Source of the DNA: Lihuaxuella thermophila
GTDB taxonomy: Bacteria; Bacillota; Bacilli; Thermoactinomycetales; Thermoactinomycetaceae
Length of the DNA stretch: 64,000 nucleotides
NCBI RefSeq assembly: GCF_900110165.1
Contig: NZ_FOCQ01000014.1
Coordinates: 47,805 to 111,804, forward strand
Direction: 5' to 3'
Under the pieces are notes generated by a model. The model made no database searches, was not told the DNA's origin, and saw nothing but the letters and a program-made list of their open reading frames with translations. The position numbers and the translations under genes were made by a program. Within the stretch, counting starts at the first letter, position 1; each line of letters starts with the position of its first letter. Of the stretch, positions 8,889 to 17,537 are shown piece after piece.

Positions 8889-9899
8889 ATGCTGGCGTAT
8901 ACGATTCGCAGAATTCTTATGCTCATTCCCGTCCTCATCGGAATGTCGATCATCACCTTTGCCATTGTCCATGCCATTCCCGGTGACCCTGCCAAAACCA
9001 TCGCCGGGGAAAAAGCGACTCCCGAGCAGCTGCAGGAAATCAGAGAGAGCCTGGGTCTGGACAAGCCGGCATATATTCAATACTTTCACTATCTGGGTGA
9101 TTTGTTGCGGGGCGATCTCGGCACCTCGCTCATTACCAAAGTGCCGATCTCCGAAGAAATCGGCCCCTTTTTGGCGGCGACTGCGGAACTTACCGCAGCC
9201 AGTATGCTGATTGCCGTCTTCTTTGGCGTCAACCTGGGGATTTTGTCCGCCTGGCGGCAAAATTCCTGGTGGGATTACAGTGCCATGTTGATCGCTCTGA
9301 TCGGCGTATCGATGCCCGTCTTTTGGCTGGGCTTGATGGAACAATGGTTTTTTGCCCAGGAACTGGGGTGGTTTCCTTCCAACGGCAGAATCGATGCCCG
9401 GATGGAATTTGAAGGGATCACTCATTTTTATGTCATAGATTCTCTTCTGCGGGGTGACTATGCCGCTCTTTCCGATGTTCTCATGCACCTGATCCTGCCG
9501 GCAGCGGCACTCGGAACGATTCCGATGGCGATCATCGCCCGCATGACCCGTTCCAGCATGCTGGAAGTGATGAGGTCGGACTATATTCGGACGGCCCGCG
9601 CCAAAGGTTTGTCGGAGTTTTGGGTGATTTATAAGCATACGCTGAAAAATGCCTGTATTCCCGTCTTGACCGTCGTGGGTCTGCAGTTGGGGCTGTTGTT
9701 GGGCGGAGCCGTGCTGACGGAGACGATTTTCAGCTGGCCGGGTGTCGGCAGGTATATTTACGATGCGATCAACTCACGAAACTACCCGGTGATTCAGTCG
9801 GGAATTCTGGTGCTGGCTACGATCTTTGTCGTGATTAATCTGATTGTGGACCTGCTGTACGCCTGGATTGACCCGCGGATTCAATATGGAAAGGAGTGA
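8889..9899 (+). CDS. Peptide ABC transporter permease (DppB/AppB type)
   Basis: A 336-residue inner-membrane permease with about six membrane segments. The N-terminus (YTIRRILMLIPVLIGMSIITF) and the EAA-loop region (DYIRTARAKGLSEFWVIYKHTLKNA) are typical of the DppB family; that loop contacts the ATPases. A long periplasmic loop with FPSNGRIDARMEF follows the third segment. The ATG at 8889 is preferred because GGTGGTGA lies 8 bases before it; GTG codons at 8874 and 8877 are alternatives. Confidence 0.88.
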   Translation: MLAYTIRRILMLIPVLIGMSIITFAIVHAIPGDPAKTIAGEKATPEQLQEIRESLGLDKPAYIQYFHYLGDLLRGDLGTSLITKVPISEEIGPFLAATAELTAASMLIAVFFGVNLGILSAWRQNSWWDYSAMLIALIGVSMPVFWLGLMEQWFFAQELGWFPSNGRIDARMEFEGITHFYVIDSLLRGDYAALSDVLMHLILPAAALGTIPMAIIARMTRSSMLEVMRSDYIRTARAKGLSEFWVIYKHTLKNACIPVLTVVGLQLGLLLGGAVLTETIFSWPGVGRYIYDAINSRNYPVIQSGILVLATIFVVINLIVDLLYAWIDPRIQYGKE

Positions 9900-9905
9900 T
9901 CAAGG

Positions 9906-10826
9906 ATGGCATCAGAGTCCAACATGGTTGCAGTTCCGTCGCAAAACATTCCGTCCGGCCCGCCCCTGACCGGCGGTTCCCCCGACAAAGCAGAGGCGAT
10001 CAAAGATTTTTTAAGGGCTTTTTTGCGCCACAAGTCTGCGCTCATCGGCAGTATCATCGTTCTTATGTTCCTCTTGATGGCTGTGATTGCACCGCTGATC
10101 ACTCCTTACGAATACACGGAGCGGAGTCAGGAATTGCTTGCCCCCCCGTCAGCCGACCATTGGTTTGGAACCGACGAAATGGGACGCGATCTTTTTACCC
10201 GCGTCGTTTATGGTTCACGGATCTCCTTGTGGGTCGGATTTGTGGCGATCTCCGGTTCGATCATCATCGGCAGTTTGCTGGGGCTGATCGCCGGTTTTTA
10301 TGGTGGATGGAGAGATTCCCTCATTTCCCGTTTCTTTGATATCCTGCTCGCCTTTCCGGGCATTTTGCTGGCGATTGCGATTGTGGCCATGTTGGGGCCG
10401 GGCTTAAATAATGCGCTGATCGCCATTGCCATCATTAATATTCCTACCTTTGGCAGATTGATGCGATCCAGAGTTTTAAGCGTGAAAGAGGAAGACTACA
10501 TTTTGGCCGCCCGGGCGATGGGGATGAAAAACAGCCGCATCTTGTGGAAGCACATTCTTCCCAACAGCTGGACGCCCATCATGGTTCAGGGCACGCTCGG
10601 GTTCGCCACCGCTGTGATCGAAGCGGCCGCTCTCGGATTTCTCGGCCTGGGAGCACAGCCGCCGGAGCCGGAGTGGGGAACCATGCTGTCCGATGCCCGG
10701 CAATATATCCAGCTGGCCCCGTGGACCATGATTTTTCCCGGACTCGCCATCATGCTGACGGTATTGGGCTTTAACCTGCTGGGCGACGGGCTCCGCGACC
10801 TTTTCGACCCGCGCATGAAACGTTAG
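9906..10826 (+). CDS. Peptide ABC transporter permease (DppC/AppC type)
   Basis: A 306-residue partner permease. A hydrophilic N-terminal extension of about 40 residues precedes the first membrane segment (ALIGSIIVLMFLLMAVIAPLI), as usual for DppC proteins. It has the HWFGTDEMGRDLFTRVVYGSR motif and the EAA loop DYILAARAMGMKNSRILWKHILPN. Six segments in total. The ATG follows AAGGAGTGATCAAGG, 6 bases after the DppB-type stop. It closes this transporter operon. Confidence 0.88.
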   Translation: MASESNMVAVPSQNIPSGPPLTGGSPDKAEAIKDFLRAFLRHKSALIGSIIVLMFLLMAVIAPLITPYEYTERSQELLAPPSADHWFGTDEMGRDLFTRVVYGSRISLWVGFVAISGSIIIGSLLGLIAGFYGGWRDSLISRFFDILLAFPGILLAIAIVAMLGPGLNNALIAIAIINIPTFGRLMRSRVLSVKEEDYILAARAMGMKNSRILWKHILPNSWTPIMVQGTLGFATAVIEAAALGFLGLGAQPPEPEWGTMLSDARQYIQLAPWTMIFPGLAIMLTVLGFNLLGDGLRDLFDPRMKR

Positions 10827-11139
10827 ACGAACATGGATTGCTCAGAACAACCCTGACAGGGCAGGAGATGGAAAGTGCCGAAATTTGGCTGCAAGAGGAT
10901 CAGGTGTGGTCCACACGAAAACGAGAGGGATAGGAAGGGATTGTTGAGAAAGAGGCGGACGATGAATCCGCCTCTACATGTGCAGACTTGGTACCTGCCA
11001 GAACGGGAACCTTGAAGAATATACAAATTTCAATGGCCCTCACTCACGGATTTTCCTTCGTTTTTTTCGTAGCTAAAACAGGGCTCCAGCAATTACAGAA
11101 GTCGGCACATTTCATCATGATTGACATGAGTATGCTATT
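10827..11139 (+). other. Intergenic stretch with a hairpin, no gene seen
   Basis: No convincing frame on either strand. A 9-bp perfect hairpin (10951-10959 with 10967-10975) lacks a T-run; it may mark the end of the upstream transporter transcript. Confidence 0.5.
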
Positions 11140-11641
11140 TCACGATGAAGTTTTCTTTTTTACATTTACGACAATGCTTCCAAAGCGCTTATCATCTACA
11201 TAAACCTCCATTCTCCATAGCCCCGGTTTGGAAAAGCCAATCGTAGACGGCTGGCTGAAATCCGCCCCTCTGACACCCGAGAAAGGGGATAAAACTGTAT
11301 GAACAATGTGTACAGATTCACTTGTTTCTTTATGAATGCCTTTGATTTTCAGTGATGCGTTTTCCATTGTGGATCGATCTCCCCAGAAATGCCATAAACA
11401 TTTGGCCGGCTTGCCTTCAATAAAAGCATCGTCGCTACAAATGATTCCTAATTTCTGTGGAACCCCGATCATCTTCGAGTGATCTTTATCGTTTAATCGA
11501 AAAGTAGAACTCGGCACCCAGGCTGATTCGCTCTGATCTGTGTCAGGAGCTGACTCTTTTTTTGATTTGCAGAAGTAGTGATATCCTGACAACCGGAGAC
11601 AATCAGGGATAGAATGAACAAAATAGCAATCAATCGTTTCT
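11140..11641 (-). pseudogene. DUF4871-type lipoprotein, frameshifted
   Basis: The mature domain (11140 to about 11560) contains CLWHFWGD and SKPGLWRMEVYVDDKRFGSIVVNV, the pattern of Bacillus DUF4871 proteins. The matching signal peptide is in another frame just upstream: KRLIAILFILSLIVSGC is a textbook lipobox. The two frames would join if the run of seven A (minus strand, opposite T 11556-11562) had eight. In addition the expected start position, downstream of a TGGAGGG ribosome site, reads TAG AAA CGA rather than ATG AAA CGA. Either the gene is dead through two lesions or the run is phase-variable or a base error. Function of the family is unknown. Confidence 0.65.
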
Positions 11642-11758
11642 AAGGATTCGCCCTCCAGGAAAAGGTTTCATAATCTCCCATTCGTTAAAGGAGATTCCTT
11701 TTCCTTGATATCACGATCCAGATCATTGTTAAGAAAACAGTTGGGAGAGATTCTCCAT

Positions 11759-11962
11759 ATGAATGTTGTTCGGACTATTCCAATCGCAAGTGGGCTACTG
11801 GCGATTTCTCTTGGGTCTCTGTATGCTTTTGGGTTCTTCGGTCCCACGGAGGCAGAGGTTCGCGCGTGGGGAAAACTGTGTGCGGCCGGAGGATTAACCG
11901 TTCTTTTTATCGGTTGGAACGTGAGAAAATTGGCACCCGTCTTACGGTGGATCGCGGTATGA
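11759..11962 (+). CDS. Small membrane protein, unknown function
   Basis: A 67-residue protein with two hydrophobic segments (TIPIASGLLAISLGSLYAFGF and LCAAGGLTVLFIGWNV). No family recognised. The ATG at 11759 follows GGGAGAGA. Its stop overlaps the start of the next small membrane gene, implying coupled translation. Confidence 0.5.
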   Translation: MNVVRTIPIASGLLAISLGSLYAFGFFGPTEAEVRAWGKLCAAGGLTVLFIGWNVRKLAPVLRWIAV

Positions 11963-12168
11963 TATTTTCGTTGTTATTGTTGGCACAACTTCCGCCGATC
12001 GCTTTATGGATGGTTTTTCACGGAAGCGGGATTAGTGATGGCACCCCGCCAAGCGATTTTGTTGCCCATTGGGCATGGGCCTTGCCTCATCTGTTATTGG
12101 CGGTCACGACCCTGCTTTCAATCAGGATGGTCTTATCGAAAAGTAGTTTCCCTAAATCACGGGATTGA
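11959..12168 (+). CDS. Small membrane protein, unknown function
   Basis: A 69-residue protein with two hydrophobic segments (FSLLLLAQLPPIALWMVF and LPHLLLAVTTLLSIRMVL) joined by a short polar loop. The ATG overlaps the stop of the upstream gene (ATGA). No family recognised. The overlap and similar size suggest the pair works together, possibly as a two-part membrane protein. Confidence 0.5.
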   Translation: MIFSLLLLAQLPPIALWMVFHGSGISDGTPPSDFVAHWAWALPHLLLAVTTLLSIRMVLSKSSFPKSRD

Positions 12169-12341
12169 TGTTGGCTGGTTACTTGGGCTTCATCCACTTT
12201 AGAAACCGCAGGAAAGGTGACATGAAAAGGCGACCTATTCTCGGCCTGGTGGGTGCATTCGATTTTGCAGAAATTTTAGTATAAACCTTGTGGGGAATGA
12301 TAAAATAACAGTAGTATCTGCTCTTGAGAGGATGTCGAGTG

Positions 12342-13133
12342 ATGGCAAATGCGCACGAGATGGATTACAGGATTTACGGCGATGATATGCAGTTTGTGGA
12401 AATTGAGCTGGACCCGGGAGAGAGTGTGATCGCTGAAGCGGGCAGCCTGATGATGATGGAAGATGGCATTCGCATGGAAACCATCTTCGGGGACGGCAGC
12501 GATTCCGGAAAAGGGTTGATGGGCAAATTATTCGGGGCAGGGAAGCGTCTTCTGACCGGGGAAAGCTTATTTATGACCATTTTCAGTCATACGGGGCAGG
12601 GAAAAAAGCATGTCTCGTTTGCCGCACCTTATCCGGGGAAAATCATTCCTCTCAATCTGGCCGAATTGGGCGGGAAAGTGATATGTCAGAAGGACTCTTT
12701 TCTCTGTGCGGCTAAAGGGGTTTCGGTGGGGATTGAATTCCAGCGAAAATTGAGTACCGGTTTCTTTGGCGGCGAAGGGTTTATCATGCAAAAGTTGGAG
12801 GGGGACGGACTGGCTTTCGTCCATGCGGGCGGAACCATCCATGAAAAAGCGTTGCAGCCCGGTGAACTGATTCGTATTGACACCGGATGTCTGGTGGCGA
12901 TGACCCGGCATGTGCAATATGACATTGAATTTGTCGGCGGCGTCAAAACAGCCTTATTCGGCGGGGAAGGGTTATTCTTTGCCTCGTTGCGGGGCCCCGG
13001 TAAAGTATGGGTGCAGTCCCTGCCGTTCAGCCGTCTGGCCAGCCGCGTATTTGCGGCCGCGCCCCAGGCCGGGGGGAGCAGTAAAGGAGAAGGAAGCATC
13101 TTAGGCGGCCTCGGAAACTTATTTGAGGATTAG
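12342..13133 (+). CDS. TIGR00266 / AIM24 family protein
   Basis: A 263-residue soluble protein with the AIM24 beta-rich fold. Repeated glycine motifs [14 protein letters not shown] and [14 protein letters not shown] and the opening [25 protein letters not shown] are typical. Bacterial members are widespread but their role is not established; the mitochondrial relative helps organise inner-membrane complexes. The C-terminus is glycine-rich. The ATG at 12342 is chosen over one at 12324 because GAGAGGA lies between them. A terminator follows. Confidence 0.85.
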   Translation: MANAHEMDYRIYGDDMQFVEIELDPGESVIAEAGSLMMMEDGIRMETIFGDGSDSGKGLMGKLFGAGKRLLTGESLFMTIFSHTGQGKKHVSFAAPYPGKIIPLNLAELGGKVICQKDSFLCAAKGVSVGIEFQRKLSTGFFGGEGFIMQKLEGDGLAFVHAGGTIHEKALQPGELIRIDTGCLVAMTRHVQYDIEFVGGVKTALFGGEGLFFASLRGPGKVWVQSLPFSRLASRVFAAAPQAGGSSKGEGSILGGLGNLFED

Positions 13134-13148
13134 TGATCTACAAGCGTT

Positions 13149-13186
13149 AAACCCTCCGTTCTTTCAAAAGAATGGTGGGTTTTCTG
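13149..13186 (+). terminator. Terminator of the AIM24-family gene
   Basis: A stem pairing AAACCC (13149-13154) with GGGTTT (13177-13182), extended inward by further pairs, is followed by TTTCTG. Confidence 0.6.
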
Positions 13187-13286
13187 TTTGTTTGGGGTCC
13201 CTATCGGAAAAGAAACGGTATAATCGTTGTAGGTACTTCGTTTTGATATGTTTTTGCCTCATCTTGTGATCCGGAGGATGATGATC

Positions 13287-14003
13287 ATGTTTGCCAATTG
13301 GTTGCGGGAATCCCGATCTACCGTTGTTTTTACCGGTGCCGGAATGTCGACGGAAAGCGGTTTGCCCGACTTTCGTTCCCAGAACGGATTATGGTGCGGA
13401 AAAGATCCCATGCTGATTGCCAGTACATATGCGCTGGAGAATAACAGAGATGAGTTTGTCGAGTTTTATCAAATGAGGATTAAGGAGATTTCCAAACACA
13501 AGCCGCATATCGGGCATCGGATTTTGGCGGAGTGGGAGAAGCGGGGACTGATTCACGGGATTATTACGCAAAATGTCGACGGTTATCATCAGGAGGCAGG
13601 CAATGAGCAGGTAGCCGAACTTCATGGGTCGCTGCGGACAGTCCATTGCACCCGATGCGGGCAAAAATATGATGCCAAACGATATGTGGAGCCTCACGGG
13701 ACGGATTGTGAATGCGGCGGCTTTGTAAGACCCTCCATCGTTTTATTCGGAGAAATGCTGCCGGATGAAGCATTGACCAAAGCGGATGAGCTGATCCGAC
13801 GAGCGGAACTCTGTCTGGTGTTGGGCTCTTCTCTCCAAGTGAGTCCCGCTAATTTATATCCGCAGATGGCCAAGGAAAACGGCGCCAAATTGGTGATTGT
13901 CAATCTGGAGCCGACGGAGCTCGACACCCTCGCCGATTTGGTGGTTCACGGAGAGAGGATCGGCGCATGGTTACAGCAGGTGGAAGAAGAAATGAATCGT
14001 TGA
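13287..14003 (+). CDS. cobB: NAD-dependent protein deacylase, Sir2 family
   Basis: A 238-residue sirtuin. NAD-binding motifs GAGMSTESGLPDFRS and TQNVDGYHQEAG are present, with the catalytic histidine in ELHGSL. The zinc site is CTRCG followed by CECGG. It removes acyl groups from lysines using NAD, for example on acetyl-CoA synthetase. GSSLQVSPA closes the Rossmann fold. The ATG at 13287 is preferred because GGAGG lies 10 bases upstream; ATGs at 13278 and 13281 sit too close to it. TATAAT at 13219-13224 could be a -10 box, but no good -35 accompanies it. Confidence 0.92.
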   Translation: MFANWLRESRSTVVFTGAGMSTESGLPDFRSQNGLWCGKDPMLIASTYALENNRDEFVEFYQMRIKEISKHKPHIGHRILAEWEKRGLIHGIITQNVDGYHQEAGNEQVAELHGSLRTVHCTRCGQKYDAKRYVEPHGTDCECGGFVRPSIVLFGEMLPDEALTKADELIRRAELCLVLGSSLQVSPANLYPQMAKENGAKLVIVNLEPTELDTLADLVVHGERIGAWLQQVEEEMNR

Positions 14004-14025
14004 TTTATTGATCAATGATAATAAT

Positions 14026-14057
14026 AAAAAAAGCCCCGAATTGACGAGGCTTTATAC
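14026..14057 (-). terminator. Terminator between cobB and the UbiD-family gene
   Basis: An AAAGCC/GGCTTT stem around 14032-14052 is followed on the minus strand by TTTTTTT. It mainly serves the minus-strand UbiD gene. Confidence 0.65.
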
Positions 14058-14069
14058 ATTGAATGCTTA

Positions 14070-15830
14070 CTATTTCCCAAAATACTCCTTCCACCGTTCA
14101 TCCACTAACTTCTTCACAGACGGGTCGGTTTCCAGCTCATCCGGGTAGCCGGGTTTCATCCGTGCATCCACCACGATCGGGAAACAGTAGCTGGGATGGT
14201 GGCGGATCAGTTCAGTACGGGCATAGATGTCATATGCCGGGTCGAAACGGGTAAACACCGTCCACAGGAAAGGAGTCTGCCCGGAAGCGGCCTGGATGTC
14301 ATCCACCAGGAAGATAAACGGCCATTCCGAGAGTGCCTCCCCATGGTGTTCGAGCAGGCGGTCGGCCAGTTCGGGGGAGCTTTCAAATGATTCGGCTTCC
14401 AGTACCAATGCTCCTTTGCAATAGACGGCGGCGCTGCGGATGCCCGGCAGATCGGGTCCGTGATATTCTGCGGGCAGCCGGCGTTTCACCTCTCCCGTTC
14501 CGATGAGAACCGCTTTGCTTCCATGGTTGAAGCGGCGTCCGGTATAATCCAGCGTATCCATGGAGGTGTGGCCGAAAATAAACAGGTCCGTCGCCGGATC
14601 GAAGCGTTCCATGACCGTTTCAAACAGGCGCGGGAAATCGTCGAGCGGTGTGAGCTGATCGGTGACAATCAGGAACTTGGTGAGGGTGAGTTGGCCTTCC
14701 CCCAGGATGCGGAAAGCATTGGCGAGTGCTTCCCTGCTGTAGCTTTCCCTCACCACTGCGGCCGCCAGCGGATGGAAACCTGTTTCCGCGTAAGTCCACA
14801 GGTCGCGGACTCCGGGCATGGCCATCGGAAAAGCGGGCGACAACAGCCGTTGCAAAAATTCACCCATGTAGTAATCTTCCTGCCTGGGCTTGCCCACAAC
14901 GGTTGCCGGGTAAATGGCATCTTTGCGGTGGCGAACTTCTTTAACATGGAAAACAGGGAACTCATGCGCCAGGGAGTAGTAGCCGTAGTGGTCACCAAAC
15001 GGCCCCTCCAGACGGCGTTCATGGGCGGGAACCATTCCCGACAAGATAAATTCCGCTTCGGCGATATAGGGGTACCCGCCGCCTTCGGGCCGGACCACGG
15101 GAAGTTTTTGCCCGATGATCAGCGAAGTCAAGAGCAGCTCCGGCAAAAATTCCGGTACGGGTGCAATCGCGGATGCGATCAAGGCAGGCGGACCACCCAG
15201 ATGGACCCGAACCGGCAAGTCCTGATTCCGCTTCTCTGCCTCATGGTGGTGGAATCCCCCGCCCTTGTGGATTTGCCAGTGCATGCCGGTCGTTTGTTTG
15301 TCAAAAATCTGCATCCGGTACATACCGAGGTTGTGCTGCCCGGTCACCGGATGTTGCGTATAGACAAGCGGCAACGTAATAAACGGCCCCCCGTCTTCCT
15401 GCCAGGAAGTGATCACCGGCAGCCGGGTGAGGTCCACTTCTTCCTGTCTGCATTCCAGGGCGGGTGCCTGGTGTGCGGGAACCGTTTTCAACCCCACTTT
15501 GAGCAGGTCGGCAATCAGTTTCCGTTCACTCCACAATGCCTTGGGAGTAGGGGGCATTAATTTGTGCATCAATTCAACGATCTGTTTCATCAATTGTTCC
15601 GGACGGGGGCCAAAAGCGAGATCGACCCGCTTCGAGGTTCCAAACAGGTTGGTGATGACCGGAAAGGAACTTCCTTTTACATTGGTAAAGAGAAGGGCCG
15701 GGCCTTCCTCGGCAATGACGCGCCGGTGGATTTCCGCCAGTTCCAGATGAGGGTCTACGGGAGCATGTATTTCCACCAGGTCATTTTCTCTTCTCAATTG
15801 CTCGATAAAAGTGCGTAAGTTGGTATGCAA
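14070..15830 (-). CDS. UbiD family decarboxylase
   Basis: A 586-residue prenylated-FMN-dependent decarboxylase. The family hallmark EGPFGDHYGYYS is present, along with QDLPVRVHLGGPPAL and LPEGGG-type loops. UbiD enzymes remove carboxyl groups from aromatic or enoic acids and need a UbiX partner, not seen here. The long form resembles the SCO4490-type decarboxylase proposed for late futalosine menaquinone synthesis, which fits mqnE at 55 kb; this assignment is inference. TTG at 15830 is chosen because GGAGAG lies 8 bases upstream; an ATG at 15848 lies almost on the predicted transcription start. Confidence 0.85.
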   Translation of the reverse strand: MHTNLRTFIEQLRRENDLVEIHAPVDPHLELAEIHRRVIAEEGPALLFTNVKGSSFPVITNLFGTSKRVDLAFGPRPEQLMKQIVELMHKLMPPTPKALWSERKLIADLLKVGLKTVPAHQAPALECRQEEVDLTRLPVITSWQEDGGPFITLPLVYTQHPVTGQHNLGMYRMQIFDKQTTGMHWQIHKGGGFHHHEAEKRNQDLPVRVHLGGPPALIASAIAPVPEFLPELLLTSLIIGQKLPVVRPEGGGYPYIAEAEFILSGMVPAHERRLEGPFGDHYGYYSLAHEFPVFHVKEVRHRKDAIYPATVVGKPRQEDYYMGEFLQRLLSPAFPMAMPGVRDLWTYAETGFHPLAAAVVRESYSREALANAFRILGEGQLTLTKFLIVTDQLTPLDDFPRLFETVMERFDPATDLFIFGHTSMDTLDYTGRRFNHGSKAVLIGTGEVKRRLPAEYHGPDLPGIRSAAVYCKGALVLEAESFESSPELADRLLEHHGEALSEWPFIFLVDDIQAASGQTPFLWTVFTRFDPAYDIYARTELIRHHPSYCFPIVVDARMKPGYPDELETDPSVKKLVDERWKEYFGK

Positions 15831-15863
15831 TCGACATCTCTCCTGCATTAAATTCTAAAGCCT

Positions 15864-15869
15864 ATTATA
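15864..15869 (-). promoter_or_regulatory. -10 box for the UbiD-family gene
   Basis: A perfect TATAAT on the minus strand 34 bases before the TTG start. No clear -35 hexamer is seen at 17 bases. The box position supports the downstream TTG start. Confidence 0.45.
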
Positions 15870-15933
15870 CCGGAAACTCGGGTTAAGTCCTGTATGATCC
15901 GGTTGAGTTCATAAATATGACGGAATTCAAAAT

Positions 15934-15967
15934 AAAAAGCAGGCCCTCATCGGATTCCTGCTTTTTA
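15934..15967 (-). terminator. Terminator of the GNAT gene
   Basis: A 10-bp perfect stem (15934-15943 with 15957-15966), A-run on one side and T-run on the other, so it can work on either strand. It lies just past the GNAT stop. Confidence 0.8.
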
Positions 15968-15978
15968 TGCGAACAAAC

Positions 15979-16512
15979 CTAGATTTGTTTATAATAAAAC
16001 ACCGTTTCGTGAAGATCTCCGTCAGCGGACCGGGCGTAATGGGGAATTCGCCCTGCTTCCACATAACCGCATGAACGATACAGAGCGTTGGAGGGATCGC
16101 CTGCGCGTGTATCTAATACGAGTAATCTGCGATTTTCACTCTTTGCTTTCTCTTCGGCAAACTGCATCAGGATCCGACCCATTCCCTTGCGTCTGGCCTG
16201 AGGATGGACCATCAGCTTGGCAATTTCCGCACGATGATTTCCGTTTTGTCGGGTACATAAATGCAATTGGATACTGCCCACAATCATTCCATTCAAACGG
16301 GCCACCCATAAAATCACATCGGGGCTTAAGACATTGGTCCAATATTGGATGGCTTCTTCCTGGGTCACCGGCGGCAAAAAACCGATCGAAGCTCCATCGG
16401 CAACCACTTCCACCAAGAGCTGAGCCAGTTCTTTTAAGTCATTTGGCATCAGTTCTGCCACTTCTTCCACCTTTAAGCCATTCAGCAAGGGAACATCCCC
16501 TTTCATGTTCAA
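15979..16512 (-). CDS. GNAT family N-acetyltransferase
   Basis: A 177-residue acyltransferase. The acetyl-CoA-binding motif is AEIAKLMVHPQARRKGMGRILM (about residues 95-115), followed by LLVLDTRAGDPSNALYRSCGY, a layout common in small-molecule or protein N-acetyltransferases. The substrate is unknown. The ATG at 16512 has no clear ribosome site; a TTG at 16488 preceded by AAAGGGGAT is a good alternative and would remove eight residues outside the conserved fold. Confidence 0.85.
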   Translation of the reverse strand: MNMKGDVPLLNGLKVEEVAELMPNDLKELAQLLVEVVADGASIGFLPPVTQEEAIQYWTNVLSPDVILWVARLNGMIVGSIQLHLCTRQNGNHRAEIAKLMVHPQARRKGMGRILMQFAEEKAKSENRRLLVLDTRAGDPSNALYRSCGYVEAGRIPHYARSADGDLHETVFYYKQI

Positions 16513-17117
16513 TTAACGTCAGGTGCCAACTATTCCCTGTTCTCATTGATCCATGATATTTTGTATGGAGTCGATGGAAATCTTAGAGAATCTACTTGTG
16601 AAAAGATTGAAAACAACCTTTCATTTTAAAATAACACATCGGTTTTATCTGTCACAAGGAGTCGTGGGCATCGGAAGCGGCGGATTCAGCCCTCATCACT
16701 TCTGCCTTAGCACAGGAGTTTGCCGGGAATCACCATACACGTGTACCTGAACAGGGTGTTTGAACATCCGTTGTGTGCTTCCTGCCAATAATCCTGTGAA
16801 ATGGCTGCCCAATTTACCGTATCCTGGAGTACCCTGTTTTGACCATGCTCGTTGCCTGACCCAGTTGAGAACAGGAGATTTTTCATTAAAATCATAAAAG
16901 AAGGAAGGAGTCGCCCGATCCGTTTCACTCAATATAAAAGAGGAGGCATTCAAAGATTTTTGAAAAAATACATGGAGGTCATATCACATTTCAAGGTAGT
17001 GAGTGAAACCATGCTCTTCCCATACCGGGCGATCCGTTTGTACTTGTAAATTCTCACAGAAATGATGAATATCGAAAACCGGGTTCATGATATTATTATC
17101 TGTAGAGGAGTGATCGG
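16513..17117 (+). other. 600-base intergenic stretch, no gene supported
   Basis: Frames of 60-85 codons exist on both strands but none has a ribosome site, a recognisable domain or a natural amino-acid pattern. The only site of note is the GAGGAGTGATCGG ribosome site before the glutaredoxin gene at 17118. Confidence 0.5.
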
Positions 17118-17354
17118 ATGCCAGTCATTGTCTATTCCAAACCCCATTGCATTGAGTGCAATGTATTAAAGCGATTTTTAAACGATTACAAGATCGAATA
17201 TGAAGTAAGAGATTGCGGAGCCCACCCGGAGTATCTGGAAGAAGTGAAGCAAATGGGATTTCTCGGAGTCCCGGTTACGGTGGTGGGCGGCAAAGCCATC
17301 CAGGGATTGCAGCCGGACGCCATCTTGGAGGCGTTAAAAGAACATCCATCTTAA
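17118..17354 (+). CDS. Glutaredoxin family (NrdH-like) protein
   Basis: A 78-residue thioredoxin-fold protein. The redox motif CIEC is at residues 11-14, the cis-proline in GVPVTVVGG, and the end IQGLQPDAILEAL is typical of NrdH-like redoxins. It would reduce disulfides, for instance of a ribonucleotide reductase, but no nrd gene is near. The ATG follows GAGGAGTGATCGG. Monocistronic, with a terminator right after it. Confidence 0.88.
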   Translation: MPVIVYSKPHCIECNVLKRFLNDYKIEYEVRDCGAHPEYLEEVKQMGFLGVPVTVVGGKAIQGLQPDAILEALKEHPS

Positions 17355-17357
17355 TGC

Positions 17358-17390
17358 AAAGCCTGCCTTAAATTGGCAGGCTTTTTTTAT
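17358..17390 (+). terminator. Terminator of the glutaredoxin-like gene
   Basis: A 10-bp perfect stem (17358-17367 with 17375-17384) followed by TTTTTAT. Confidence 0.85.
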
Positions 17391-17537
17391 TTGTCCGGAG
17401 AAGGAAAACATATCTCTTTGTCAAATTTATAACTTTAGTAAAAATGAAAGGGGGAATCTGTTGAGAATTAAGTAAATATTTTCATCAATCCTTCTGTGAT
17501 AATTTTCGAAAAAATCAAGTATCAAGGGGGTTTAACT

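Noticed and set aside
16696..16953. Minus-strand 85-codon frame in the gap before the glutaredoxin gene
   Set aside because: No ribosome site, no recognisable domain, and competing frames of similar length on the same DNA.
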